A stretch of DNA of 64,000 nt from Lepiota brunneoincarnata (GCA_023014365.1 JAEBUN010000001.1:3844001-3908000); one strand, 5' to 3'; counted from the stretch's first letter, positions 1-12,109 are shown. Notes: generated from the sequence alone by a model not told the origin. Translations and numbers: made by a program.

Positions 1-591
1 ATTTAGTTTTCTAAATCCTGCGGATGTGCATCCATTGATTGATTGTCAGGGAACGTTGGACTTGTGCATTAGAACGTTTTCGCAGCCACCTAAAATGGGG
101 CGCTAAGTGCAAGCTGAATTGAAAATGAATGGCTCCACAGGCTAAACCTTCCTGGAAATGGAGTTGCGAAAACGCTCTATTCTTTTGCTCTTTCCCTTTT
201 TCAGTGAGCTTACAGGCTTTCGGCAACTGCTTACGACTACCCCTCAGCCCAGCTGACTGCACTCAGGTTTTGGGCATTTGTAGTTGTTTGCTGGATGTTA
301 ATAGCATGCTCTCACGCCGAAGACTTGCTTGCACTTCAGTGCGTATCTTATCATCACCCCATCGGGAGATATTGCAGACCCTGCGGTTAGGGGGAGGATG
401 AAGTGAGTTTGTGACGACCCGTTGATTCATATTTGTCTGCATGGAGGCCTCGAGGCCTCAAGGGGTGACCGTTATTATATTCACAACCATCTCTCTAACC
501 GCCTCACTCTCCACCATTGCTCCTCTTGACTGTTGACTTTAAATCTTCAGCACACCATCCTTTGCTTTTTTGTACCCATATTTCTGACACA
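1..591. other. Left-edge sequence without a supported gene
   Basis: Only short open frames occur here and none resembles a known protein. The last 100 bases, rich in pyrimidine tracts, probably hold the promoter and 5' leader of the NLR gene that starts at 592; no convincing TATA box was identified. Confidence 0.5.
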
Positions 592-3500
592 ATGGCCAAC
601 CCGGTCGCCAAACCAGTGCTCAAGAAGGTTATCCGAATTTTCGGTAAGTATACCACGACCGCTATTGGCTTCAGTCAACAGGCGCGCTTAAGGCTTTACA
701 CTCCAACACAGGCTTGATGGGCCATTTGCCCAAAGATCATGGTCGCAAGCACTCGTTGAATATCAAATATCATCTTGATGATCGCATTTCTCCCGGCGGT
801 GCCGGTCTGAGGCTTGACAAGGACCTGGTGGGCGCGGAGCCACTTCACTTACCGATGAACCCCCTGTGAGTCGAGTCTAGATTGCTCGCATAGTTCACGG
901 CCCGATGAACAATGTAGAGAATTAGAGGAGGGGTCAAAGCTGAAGCTTGAGATAACCGAGAATCACTCCTTCCTCTCCTTCCTCTCATGGTTCAGAAGAA
1001 GCGCCATTGCCACGGCTGAGACCACCTTCAACCAATTATGGCGACATCTGATATCGACCGCGGGCGTCAATCCCACGCGTCAGTTAATTGTCCTTTACTC
1101 GCTTTTAATGCGCTTAACGGAATCCATAGAGCACTTTGAGTTTGACTTGGGACCAGAATATGCAGGGCTGCAAATCTGGATCGTGGCTGAGGTACGTCGT
1201 TTTCGTCGTGATCACCAGCTTTGAAATGCCAATGCCAATTCACGGACATCACAGTCGCATGAGACCAACCTATTCAAGGATACTCAAGAGAAACTTCAGA
1301 ATTCGAAGCTAAAGTTGAAGGAAATGAAGACTGCACTAGATCATATGGGTGGGGCAAGGGACGTTGTGGAGACCGCGTTGAAAGTGGGGACAATCATCAG
1401 TGAGGTAAAGCACTGATCTACAACGCTGTTTTTGATGGAAAACCGACGCAAAATAGCTGCATCCAATCGCGAAAAGTGTCTCGACCTCTGTTAATGTCGT
1501 CTACGAGGTTAGTTTTGATCCTTTTTACCCGATTACAGCTTATTTGGAAGAGCAATGCTGATTAGCTCGATTCGCACAGCAATTCAAGGCCCAAGATCAA
1601 TCTCACAAACAGATGCTAGACTTAGCAGAGGACATGGAGAGGGTGATCATGTTTGTTCAGCGCGTCAAGAAAGTTCCGAAGTTGGAAATGCTGGAGCAGA
1701 TCCTGGATGACTTCTCCGGGCTCATGGTCGAGGTGGTCGAGTTCATTGAGCATTGGCTTAGAAGCGGGATGGGTGCGTACCCTGACCCGGAAGTCCCTTT
1801 GTTTTCCCGACTCATTGGTTCGTCCATGCAGCCAACTTCTTCAGCACTACGTCCGATCAAGGGGAAATCAGCGGCTTCAAGGGGCGCCTGACTGCGTTCA
1901 AGGAAGGGTTCAACCGAGGCCTCCAGATTGACCTCGCATCATCTTTCGCGCAATCAGAAGGTGGGATTTCTGTATCCCCGCAGAAAGGCCCTTGCTCATG
2001 TTTCTGGTAGATGCGTCACTCCTGAGGGAGAAGCTCCTTCGAGGGCATTCCGCCCGGGAAAGGCGAGCAACAGGATGTATGGCAGGCACCCGCAGTCACA
2101 TCATCGAGAAAGTCATGGAAAGGCTTGAGTCGTTCGATGACGCGGACAACAACATAATCTTGATCAAAGGCAATGTCGGCACCGGGAAATCGGCACTAGC
2201 ATCCAGTATAGTGACTCTTCTCAACGAGCAGCATCGATGCGCATCACATTTCGCCTTCCAGCGCGACAGCGCGGCTGCCACCACGCCAGAAGCCCTTTGG
2301 TTCCGTCTCGCTTTCGACCTTGCTTCTCACTTCATTTCAGCGCGAGAATGCATTCTTAGACAACTGGACCCACAGCGCTCACCGCCTGAGGCGCTTTTGG
2401 ACCTCACGGATCCCGATATCAAGAAATTATTTGCTGCCCTTGTCGAGAAGCCCCTACGAGCTTTATTTGATTCAGATGATTTTTCAAGCAACCAGTCACT
2501 AGTCGTCGTTGTTGATGCTCTTGACGAATGTGGTGGTCTCATGGGCCAACTGGAGCGTGAACGTCTCTTAGAAACATTGCTGCTCTGGCCAAAGCTACCG
2601 AAAAACTTCAAACTGGTCGTTACCAGCAGGCCTGAATATGCGATCACCCGCAAGTTGTCCTCTATCGGCTGCTCCGACATCGAGATTCCTTCTGGTGCGG
2701 ACCCGCAATCAGCACGTGACATACACATGTACTTTGCCAACCGCCTGGAGGAGATTATGGATGACATGCCATTGCCTCCCGGCTGGGTACAAGGAAACGC
2801 CCATAAGCTCGCAGAGCGCGCAGCGGGCGTGTTTCAATGGGCTGTAGTGGCTGCTAGATTCATTGAGAGAGACAACGACCCCAAGGCACGGACAGAAAAA
2901 TTCGCTGATGGGGCGCCCGATTCTGACGGCATGGCGGACCTTTACTCCTATCTCCTTGAGAATGCCTTTGGTGGCGCCAAAGGGGAGAATACATATGAGG
3001 AGTTCAAGATCGTTGTTGGCGCCGTGCTTCTTGCAAAACGACCCCTCAAGGAGAGTGAGTTAGCCGAGCTTCCCAAAATCAATCAGACGATTGTATCATC
3101 TATCCGGATGCGTCTTCACTCCGTCGTCGACCATGATTCCACCACGACACTTCGTTTTGCCCACCAATCATTCCTTGACTTCGTCCTCTTCTCGGATAAA
3201 TGTCCGCAAAGGTTCTCGCTGAAGGGATCGGAGCCGGAGCAACATCGACGGCTGGTCGACTTATGTTTGACCCACCTGAAATCCTTGGATGATACAGGAG
3301 ACAACACTCCGCTTCCTTTGTATGCGTGCCGCTTTTGGGTCGATCATCTCGTTCCTGCCACTTTTGACGATGTATTAGCGGAGAAGATAGAGAATGTTAT
3401 CGATGAGAAGTTCTTCGTCTGGATCAAAATTATGCATTCAGAGACGGACATCTCGAGCATGACGACAGCTGTCGAAACTCTATTTCAAACCTTAGAAGTG

Positions 3501-4555
3501 CGCACCTTCCTTAGTTTCGCTTAATGTGTTTAATCTCTGATGTTTTCGTCCGTCCAGAAAAAAAAAGAGAAGGCCTTTTCTATGCGCATTTCAAGCGAGA
3601 TTCTTTTGACCACAAAGCAAAAACTGTCGAAACTCTTCGATTCTCTCAGAGCGCGAGGTGCGAGACGTGAGAGGTCCAAGGTATGTGCCAAACTGTTGTA
3701 ATGGGCACTTCATCTGACTCTCCAACAAGCTCCTCGGATCTATAGTGACTCTACTGCGCTGTGTTGATGTCATTTTCATGGTTTGTTTTATCTTTTCGAC
3801 CCCCCTGTGCTCTATTTATAATTCGCACAGTACCATAAGATACAGGATCCATTATTTGCTCAGTTGTTACACGAAACAGAGGGAGCCTACAGAACATCCG
3901 GAAATTTTATAGCCAGAATTCCCAAACCGGGAAAGCTATTTAGCACCGGTGTGTCTCTCACCACAAGAAACTTCTTTTCCTTAATTCAACTCATGATCCC
4001 TAGTCAAGCTGTGGGATAGTGCCTCAAATACCCTTCGAATCGACAACATGCAAGACTCTGAGACTCTAACAGCAGTGCGGGGCAATCCCAGGCTCCCCGT
4101 ATCAAAGCAAGGCGCGGACCGACCCCTTTTCCAAGTGAGTCCTCTGACGATTCCGGCCCTCAGCGCACAGGGGGCGGTCGTCCTCGCAACTGTTTAGTTG
4201 TGTAGGCAATATCCAACCTGTAATACAGAACGTGTCGCATGGTGTATCACTGAACTGTACGGACGTTACATTGTAGGATATCTTCGTCGATGTATCTTCT
4301 ATTTTATTCAGCGAAGTCTATCCCACCTCTGGTTTAGTATCATCTGAGTCCAACCCTTCAAGTATTTTTGTTGTCAACCGGGTGACTAACCAGCCAGCCT
4401 TGCTCACATACTGCTTCTCTGTCACCCGCATCGCTTCCTCTTCACCGGGCTACGAAGAACGTCCAACCGCAGGGATGATCACAGTCCTGAATTGGTTTCT
4501 CCGTGATATTAATCCAGATTCCTACCCGGTCGTTGGGGTGCTTCGCAAGAGCTGA
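592..4555 (+). CDS. NACHT-domain NLR (STAND NTPase) protein with a novel C-terminal region
   Basis: This is a fungal NOD-like receptor, a class thought to act in non-self recognition and regulated cell death. I propose 14 exons: 592-643, 712-865, 918-1078, 1130-1191, 1255-1404, 1457-1507, 1580-1772, 1832-1960, 2011-3497, 3558-3680, 3730-3780, 3831-3948, 4004-4134 and 4277-4555. They sum to 3141 nt (1046 aa) with every phase consistent. Residues 1-317 are an N-terminal helical region. The NACHT domain shows Walker A GNVGTGKS (371-378) and Walker B VVVVDALDE (482-490). Residues from about 814 to 1046 are not WD40, ankyrin or TPR repeats and I do not recognise them. The ATG at 592 has a good context (ACAATGG). 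The apparent stop at 3524 and the frame change near 1960 disappear once the 60-nt and 50-nt introns are spliced. The NACHT assignment is firm; terminal domains are unassigned. Confidence 0.85.
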
Positions 4556-5990
4556 AATTCAACTGGCAGCTCTGTGTCAACAAAAGAGGCAATAATATAA
4601 TTGGTGCACGACTGTGAGTAAACCACTACCAGAGCGCGGGAGTTAGTGAGAAAGGGTCGGTAGTAGCGTAACGCTGATGTCGTCACAAGGATGTCCAAAT
4701 TACATTAGAGATTTGTGAGAGTTAATGAGATGGTCAACGCCATCAGCAGGCAAGGCCGAAGCCAGCCACTAAAATAGCACTCAATCCCAACATCAAGGGC
4801 TTTAGCCTGTACCACCATTTCTGCTCGCAACCCGAAAAATGTCGAAACACGAACCTTCAGCTCGAAGTTTGATATTTCATATTTCCCCTTCCCATGGGCA
4901 CTGTATGTACATGAATGAACACTTTTATCATACTATCAGGTTGCGAGGTGGACCTTCATTCTAATGTAAACAGAAATACATAGTTTCCTCCTCTTTATTT
5001 AAGTAATCTACCGAAACGGCCTAGGATCCAGTCTTCCTTACTGGATCCTAGCGATCTTATTTTCTATATTCCGTGTCCGACGTATCTACTGCGCATTTCT
5101 ATCTCGTTAAAAAGGGCTGGTTAACAGAGAGGTAAAGTGAAAATGTGGGGGGACTTATGCGGGTTTCGCCCTTGCAAAGGGGCTCATCAGAGGGCTTAAC
5201 CACTGCCCTAACCCACCTTGGCTCATGTAGCGACAGAATTAGTACCTAACTTAGGGTGGCTGTGGGGGAGTATTAATCAATATATTAATTGATCTGCTGG
5301 ACTGGCTAGCATGCTGGAGTGCCTCCAGCAGTCAGGACCCCGTACAGGTAGGTAGGATGGGGGGGTTGGGCCTGGGGCACCCCTCCCACTCAGACCCCTC
5401 ATGGCATGGTGCCTGATGAGAGGCCAGCCTATTGCATAGTCTTTTACACTACGGTTTTTTCATCTGTCTGTCTGTGTGTAATTCCTTAGCCAGATCCTTA
5501 CTTAGCTGCGAAAGTGCGAGGTCTTGGAATCGAACCAAGACAATATAATCACGCACTCAACCTTATTCAATCCGACTTGAATGGAGCCTGCCCATCCTCT
5601 ACCCTGCTGAGGTGCGCCCACGACCACGACAATAGGATTGAAGTTAGACAGGCGCGGCGTCAGGACCAGTGGTACTTGGTCGAAGGTACAGGTTTCCGCA
5701 AGGCTGGGATGGGAATGAGAAACCTGATTATTGGAATAGATGCCACAAGAAACATCCACGTCTCCATCCACGTTGACGAAAATTGCTGTAGCTACCAAGC
5801 TCCAGTATCAACCAGTGTGGCGTTATAGTCAGGATATGAAGAACAACGCACTAGAAGGTATCATATGAGTGAATGAATCCAATGCATGATTAGTTTCCCT
5901 CTTGTTGGGCGTACAAGTTGAGATGTTGACTGGGGATTCTGGTAGTTTCGACATCCGGAGGGTTAGCGGTAGGGTAACACACTAAAGCGG
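4556..5990. other. Intergenic region downstream of the NLR gene
   Basis: No gene is supported. It contains the dispersed repeat copy at 4841-5108. A 104-codon open frame at 5514-5828 has an equally long antisense partner and no recognisable motif, so I do not call it. Confidence 0.5.
4841..5108 (+). repeat. Dispersed palindrome-bearing repeat, copy A
   Basis: About 268 bp that aligns along its length with 40853-41124 (same orientation) and, for its 3' half, with the reverse complement of about 38326-38470. It begins at GTCGAAACAC. Near 5020-5051 it contains an imperfect hairpin whose arms are CCTAGGATCC and GGATCCTAGC. No open frame is shared between copies. It may be a short non-autonomous element or a solo LTR; no target duplication was found. 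Confidence 0.6.
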
Positions 5991-5999
5991 TTTGTGACT

Positions 6000-7440
6000 T
6001 GAGGAACAGGTTAGGTCGCTGGTTCAGTAGGTAGAATGGTAGGGCTCGCGGTTGAGGAAACTGGCGGAATTGTACCCAGAAACGGATTAGTCGGGTTTGT
6101 AGTGGCGGGCAATGGATTGAAAAAAACGGTTTGTGGTTTCGGGGGCCGGTGGAGTCGTAGGTGGGGAAGGATTGAGAGGAATAACTGTGAGAGGCGGGTT
6201 GGTGTGCTCCGTAGTCTCAGAAGCCGGCGGGATTAGATGCAGGGAAGGATTGGTAAGGCCCGTGCTTTCAGAGCCAGCGAGACTACTAAAGGAGAAGGAC
6301 TGGCTTGGGTTGTAGTTTCGATAGCGTGAGGTGTCACAGTGGATGTTGTATTGGTGCGATTTGTGGTTTCAGGAGCCGACGGGGTATAGATAGAAGGTGG
6401 ATTGGTGGTAGGGGTAGCAGTATCTGGAGCTAGAGAGGTCGTAGTGGAGGAAGAACTGGTACCGCTTATGGTGTCTGGGGTTGGAGAGGTAGAGGTAGAG
6501 GATGGATTGTCGGTGGTTGGAATATTGAGAATCGGAGAGCTCGTAGTAGATGGTGGATTAGGGGAGCTTGTGGTCTCAGAAACGGGGGGAGCAGTGATAG
6601 ATGACGGAGTATAGTCTCAGAAACTGGAGGTACTGTGGATAAGGACAGACTATTGGTGGCTCTAGGAGTCATGGTATAAAACATAGTACTGAAATTTGGG
6701 GTCGCAGAAGTTGAGGCGCTCGAGGTAGGTGATGGTCCACTAGGTATTGCGGGAGCTGCATGTGTTATGGTAGAAGACAGAGCAAGGATGCTTGAAATGG
6801 TTCCAGGGTGAGTACTTTTACATGAGTCAGGATCAGTCTGCATGGTACATGAATTGTACTGTTTCCTTGGGGGACAAGAGTGATAGAAATGTCCTTTCTT
6901 CTTGCAGAAGAAACATTCGCCGTTTCTAAGAGCGGTTCATTGTACATCGGTAAGAATTTGTTAATGAGGTGAGAGAGGTGTAAGAACAACAACGCTCAGT
7001 CACTCGTTGTAGGCACGAGTACTAAGGAGAGTCTAGCTACGTGTCCGTACTCTAACTAACTGGGCTCGACTGAATTAAACAAATCGCGAGATCGTGATTG
7101 CACAAATAGGGTCCATGTCCAAATAAGATAACTAGCTAAAAGGTCCAGGCAACGTCGCGTCGACTGTCCGCTGGGTGGCGAAATTCCAAAAGGGGGTGTC
7201 AGCAGCTTCTCTGTCTGAATTCTTTTGTCCACGAGAGTGGCTGTATTGGAGGTTGTTGACTTCGTCATCTTCCTCTTCATCTTCTCGATCATCAGAATCC
7301 TCTCCACTTGATTCATGTAAATCATCGTCTCTGTCACTTTCATCCAATGTGAGCTCGTTGATTGTCTGGTAAAGCTGGTCGATATCCATGTTGAATCCGC
7401 CTCGTTGCAAACGTCGGTTAATGGGCTCTAGGGTTCTGTC
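6000..7440 (-). pseudogene. Gag-like relic (acidic segment plus zinc knuckle) followed by Thr/Ser/Pro-rich repeats
   Basis: Read on the minus strand, 7410-7132 encodes a segment starting near MDIDQLYQTINEL followed by an acidic stretch. The intact chromovirus gag at 59410-60534 has MDIDQL in the same context. About 250 nt further on (near 6920-6870) is CFFCKKKGHFYHSC, a perfect C-x2-C-x4-H-x4-C zinc knuckle. Downstream, about 850 nt of Thr/Ser/Pro-rich sequence with a recurring P-x-x-ETT motif is broken between frames. I infer an old Ty3/gypsy gag fragment next to, or fused with, a low-complexity coding remnant. Stops and frame changes make it non-functional as read. A spliced host gene that captured a zinc knuckle is an alternative. 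Confidence 0.45.
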
Positions 7441-8059
7441 AAAAATTCATTATTTGCAAATATGATTTGTAGATATGTGTAAGAAATTCGAAAAGCGGTG
7501 GGGCTTCTCCAGCGATGTTATATTGAGTACGACAAGGCCGAGGTCCAAGTTCTTGGTAGTACGGCGGAGTTTTGTACGTCCTTGTCCTTGGGGTTTACCA
7601 GGGAGATCCCTCAAGAACCCTCGAGTCGCTGTCTATTGTGGTTGAGTGATTTATTAATTACCTTCGAAGGGGGTACTTCTGATGATCGGGTAGCGCCGAG
7701 TCCTGACACGGGCTGTTCTCAGACTCACGTGTTTCTTTACTTTACGACGGAGTGCTCACAGGCCCGAATTATCTCTTTGAACGTCATGTTTCCTCGTGTC
7801 CAGGCAGCTAAAAAGCCGAATACTGCACCCAAAAAGCCTCCCTATGTGTCTCGCTTGGGCCACGAAACAACACGTTTCGTCAGTTCTAACAACGGACTAT
7901 GCACGTCTCTCCGCTCCAGGCTACTGTGCTATCGCTCCTTACCTTTGCCTTTGCGAGCCGTGTCACTTCACCTGGACCCGCCGTTCGTGCTATCCGGCCA
8001 TATGCGCATGCAAAACATATCCCAGCGAACATTAGCAGCCTCCTAAATCCCCGACAATC

Positions 8060-8800
8060 TGCTTGTGCACTTGGGTAGCATTCTTGCCCCGACCACAACA
8101 TTTGCTATTTGGACGAGCAAGACCGCACGTCTTGGGGCTGTTGTTGAAAGGGAGAGCTTGCAGTGGCTCAGGTAATCAACGTCTGGACCCCTTCTCCGTC
8201 CTATGTCTCGATGGATCAGCGTGCTGCCGTGAGTTGTTTAGTACGATTATCAGCGGTGTATTGATCCTGAGCTTGACATTTTGTAGCTCTTTGTGTTCCT
8301 TGCATTAAAATGATAATGGGGTGACCATAAGTCGTTGGGGTAGTGGGGGCGGCGGAGGCGGCGGCGGGGAAGCAACATCCACTGAACAGCCTACTTCTAC
8401 GACCCCCGTGTTCCTGAACCCACGGGCTCTATCTCCACAGGCTCTGCCGTCACGGACTCTACCGCTACGAACTCTACCTCCACGGGCTCTATTCCACGGG
8501 CTCCACCACCACGGGCTCTACTTCCACGAGCTCTACTTTCACAGACTCTAATTCTACAACCTCTACATCCACGAGCTCCGCTTTCATGAACTCTACTTCC
8601 GCGAGCTCTACTACCCCGTCTTCTCCCCGACGGTCTGGTTGCGGCCTTGACTCACTTACTTGCACTGATGGCCTGCTGTGGGGCTTATGAATACTGTATC
8701 CCTGGCGATTGTTGTCCATTCGGGAGCATTTGCGGTGATCAAGATGGCCTTTGTGTAGATCAGGGTGCCATCCCATGTGGGTTGGCGTGCTGTGGTGAGT
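8060..8800 (+). pseudogene. Broken Cys-rich / Ser-Thr-rich secreted-type protein
   Basis: Segments in different plus frames show Cys clusters (SCPDHNICYLDE then WGCC near 8090-8160; CCPFGSICGDQDGLC near 8715-8760). Between them is a Gly tract and about 250 nt coding Ser/Thr-rich repeats. The pattern resembles small secreted basidiomycete proteins with repeated Cys modules separated by Ser/Thr linkers. The frame changes at least twice with no room for introns, for example inside the Ser/Thr region near 8490 where one base appears to be missing. I read it as a pseudogene. The precise family is uncertain. Confidence 0.4.
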
Positions 8801-8929
8801 CGTTCGAACAGTCTCAAGTAATTCGTAGGCTGCCGGCGTTAACGCCGCTTCATTGGTCCTTGCTTTACCCGCTGAACCATTGCTATTCTTCAACTTTGCC
8901 CGACGAGTAGTGTACAAAATTGCCCATCC

Positions 8930-10644
8930 ATTTACAATCGGCCTCTGGTACGCATTCGATTCCACACCAATGCCCAAGGACCCGCTTTAAATCCCAACCC
9001 CTCCCCATTCCCCCTTCCTAATCAGGTACCTCTCCTGCATACTCCTAACCATCCCCCTCCCCCTCGCCCTCGCCCTCGCCCTCGCCCACACCATCCCCCT
9101 CAAAAACTACACCAGCTACACCCTCTCCGAATCCTACCACCGTGCCCTCATCGTCACCGTCCTCTACCTCATCATCTCCACCCTCCTCTTTTTCAGCACC
9201 CTCGGCGCATACACCATCCACACCTACCCACCCCAACGCACACTCATGCTCCAAACCATCACATTCTCATGCTACCTCGTCCTCGGCGCAGGTGTCTTCT
9301 CCACCATCGAAGGATGGGGCTTCGTCGACGCGCTTTGCTGGGCGGATTACACCCTCCTCACTATCGGCCTCGGTTCGGATTTCCCACTTAAACAAACTGT
9401 AGGGCGTATGTTACTTTTTCCCTACGCCGCGCTATCGGAATCACTTCCGTTGGTTTGGTCTGATCATTACCAGCGTCCGTGGATTGGTGCTTGAGCGCGG
9501 TAAATCGCAGAGATCACGAAAAGGCGGTTGGGGAAGGAGAGGAAGAGGTGGGAGATGAGTATGAACGGTGGCCGGGATTCGACTTCGAATCCCGATGGTG
9601 TCTATATGCCAGCTTCTTCGTGTTTCGTGTTTGCGACGGAAGAAATGGAAGAGGTCGATGGCGGGTGACTTTAGAGATGTGAAGGAACACCGAGTGTGGG
9701 GGAGAGAAGAGTTTGAGTTGATGTGGTATATCGAGTCAAGTGCGAAACGGTCTCAGAAGTATATCGCCCCTTGCGTCTTCGATTGTGGTCTTCGCATTGG
9801 TTTGGGGTGGGGGTGCGATCGTGCTCTGGGCATGTCAACGTGCAAGTCCACTATTTATTATTACCACTCTTACCTCTTTAGCAATAAACTCACACCCAAG
9901 TATTTTTGAACACTTAGGAAGACGATTAGTCGTACCCAGAATCACTCTACTTCGCCTATGTCGCGATTTTGACCATTGGCTACGGCAATTTTTACCCCTC
10001 GACGAACGCAGCCAGGCCTTTTTTGCGTGATATGGGGTTTGATCGTGGTGCCGGCGATGACGGTCCTCATCTCTATCATGGGTGAGGCGATCATGAAGTG
10101 GATTGAAGAAGCTACTGTCTGGCTAGGGCAATGATCGATCTTTCCTGAACGCATAGAGAAGCGGAGAACCGGGAGGATAAGAAGAAGGAATCACAAACGC
10201 AACGAGGATACTACAGTTCGCGCTAGAACTCACTCAGAACATCGACCAAGTGACCGAGAAGAGGTAAAACAACACCCAGCGGTGGCCGTGGATAATAATA
10301 TTATCGTTGAGGAACGGGAGCGGGAGGGGGTGGAGCAGCCAACACTAGCGGTGAGACTCGCGAGGGAGATTAATCAAGTCGTATGAGATGCGTCGAATAA
10401 CCTGCCGCCGCATAGGTACGAGTGGGATGAATGGGTTGACGTGGCTGAAGATGATGGAGGAAGTGAGACAAACACTTGGGGCGGGGGGGTCGATGTTGCG
10501 GGGCAGCGGAGGGGGGACGGTTTTCGGAAATGGACATGGTTGGATGATCAGAGCCCTTTGTTTAGTACGGCTACGGAAACGCAGTGGGTGCTTGGTAGAC
10601 TTTATCAATTGCTCGAGAAGCTTGTGTCAGAGAGGGGGGGTTGA
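8930..10644 (+). pseudogene. TOK1: Two-pore outward-rectifier K+ channel (TOK1-like), multiply frameshifted
   Basis: Two K+ channel pore loops are recognisable. The first, near 9340-9370, has the filter TIGLG followed by SDFPL. The second, near 9990, has TIGYGNFYPST. Hydrophobic helices precede and follow them, and the 3' part (10440-10630) resembles the cytosolic tail of fungal TOK channels. TOK channels carry outward K+ current at the plasma membrane and have two pores and eight membrane segments. The frame changes after PYAAIGITSVGL (near 9450), between about 9730 and 9790, and at 10020 inside the helix after pore 2; a TGA interrupts the frame near 10384. These shifts fall inside conserved helices, where introns cannot rescue them. 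Neighbouring genes are intact, so this looks like a genuine pseudogene, not general sequencing error. Confidence 0.75.
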
Positions 10645-11504
10645 CAGAGGAGAGTTTGTAAAAGGTCCTTTTTGTTGGTGAGAAAGCCCAGATAATACAT
10701 TATACCAACCCTTAGATTACATGTTTTAGACAATAAAACCCGAAAGCAGGAACAAAACTGTAAGACCATGGGGACAGGATGAGGTTGAACCGTGGGGGGT
10801 ATCGTGATACAATGTTCGATGTGAAAGCGGTTTACCCCATCATGCCCCGAACCCAAACAAGATTAGCAAAAAAAAGGAAAAGAAAGAGAAGCGGAGAGCG
10901 ATGAACAGGAAATTAAGGTCCTTGGATGGGGATGGGATATCAACGTGTGCCCTCTGCCCCCCTCCCCTTGATATAGAGTAAACGCCATAAAGAACCACGA
11001 TACCACGAAACGTAAGGAGCGTGTGTGTAGTATTAGGAAGTGATTATGGTCGGAGTGTGTGTCGAGTTATTCAACTGGAGGGAATTTTTTTTCGTTTGTT
11101 CCGGTTTTTGAGGACTGTTTGTAGTTTCTCTTTCGGGGAAAGGAGGATGGAAGGGGGCCACCTAGTAATGTGACGTCATGGTTAGTCTATCATGATTTTC
11201 TAGAATGTGGAAAATATAACCAAATGGTCGCACAGGTGCGAAGTCAAATGGACAGGGCCCATTGGGGTGGGAATAATAAATCAGGTAAGAAGCGGGGGAG
11301 GAGAAAGAAAGACAAGAGAGTGTGGGGGGATCAGAAACACGCGAGAGAAGAAGAGGAGAATTTGTTGATCTCGTCATCCCCAAAAAAATTAGAGTGGAGT
11401 AGAGGGAATGTTGCTTACGATGATCACATAAACAGGTTTCAGCTAGAAGCCCCCCCCCCCCCCTTCCCTTTCCCCCTCAACACACCGAGGGGGGGGGCCG
11501 GTTT
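10645..11504. other. Intergenic region between channel relic and phosphatase
   Basis: No coding signal was recognised. It contains homopolymer tracts, including a C run near 11450-11463 just downstream of the phosphatase gene on the minus strand. Confidence 0.5.
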
Positions 11505-12109
11505 TCAAGTCGTAAAGCGGCGAGTCATAGGTGGACGACGGGAGAGGGCTTCCCACTCCTGGAGTGCCTGGACAAAGGCAGAGTTTGGTTTGATACAAGC
11601 GCGTTTACGCTTGACATAGGCAAGGGCGGCGTCAAAGGTCATTCCACGGTTGCGGATGAGATATGCAATGACAACGGCTGCACTGCGCGAGACTCCCTAA
11701 TGATGGAGGAAGTGAATAGGGAGGGAGGACCTGAATTAGGACAGAGAGTCAGTACCTGTTGGCAGTGCACCAAGATGTTCCTTCCTGAGCGGAGAGCGCC
11801 GTCAATGTAGTTGCAGGCGGCTTCGAGATGTGGGCGGATGTCCACAGTGACGGCATCATCAATGGTGATGCGGTAGCAGTTGAAACCATCCTTCTCCGAT
11901 GGGGGAAGCCACGGAACGTCGAGGACCTGAACAAGATGGGTGATGCGATGTTCACGAAGCATGTCCTTGTCTGAGACGGCGGCGAGGGAGCCAAGATAGA
12001 GCGCGCCGGTGGAAGGGTGACCTGGGATGGGAGTGGGCGGCAATACTTCGTGCATCGGGGTGCACATCGCCTGCACGACCTCGGGAGGCAGGTTATCGAA
12101 ACGAATCAT
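11505..12109 (-). CDS. Dual-specificity protein phosphatase
   Basis: The two exons, 12109-11756 and 11696-11505, are split by a 59-nt GT-AG intron. Together they encode 181 aa. The signature HCxxGxSR appears as HCQQGVSRSA, formed exactly across the splice junction, so splicing restores the catalytic loop. The catalytic Cys is residue 116; Asp residues at 84-85 and 90 lie where a general acid would be expected. The length and lack of flanking domains match small atypical DUSPs, which remove phosphate from Tyr and Ser/Thr. There is no signal peptide or membrane segment. The start is the first ATG, with motif MIRFDNLPPEVV typical of a domain beginning. The substrate cannot be deduced. Confidence 0.88.

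Noticed and set aside
1930..2020. Frameshift in the NLR gene ahead of the NACHT domain
   Set aside because: A 50-nt GT-AG intron (1961-2010) restores the frame.
5515..5570. tRNA T-arm-like sequence (GGTTCGATTCC on the minus strand)
   Set aside because: A T-stem and loop can be drawn, but there is no matching D-arm or anticodon arm at the right distance, so it is not called as a tRNA.
7498..8046. 182-codon plus frame upstream of the Cys-rich relic
   Set aside because: No motif and no splice link to the Cys modules; other frames across the same DNA are as long. It may be part of the decayed gene but I cannot show it.
9570..9595. Second T-loop-like palindrome (GGGATTCGA...CGAATCCC)
   Set aside because: It is a simple inverted repeat inside the K+ channel relic with no tRNA fold around it.
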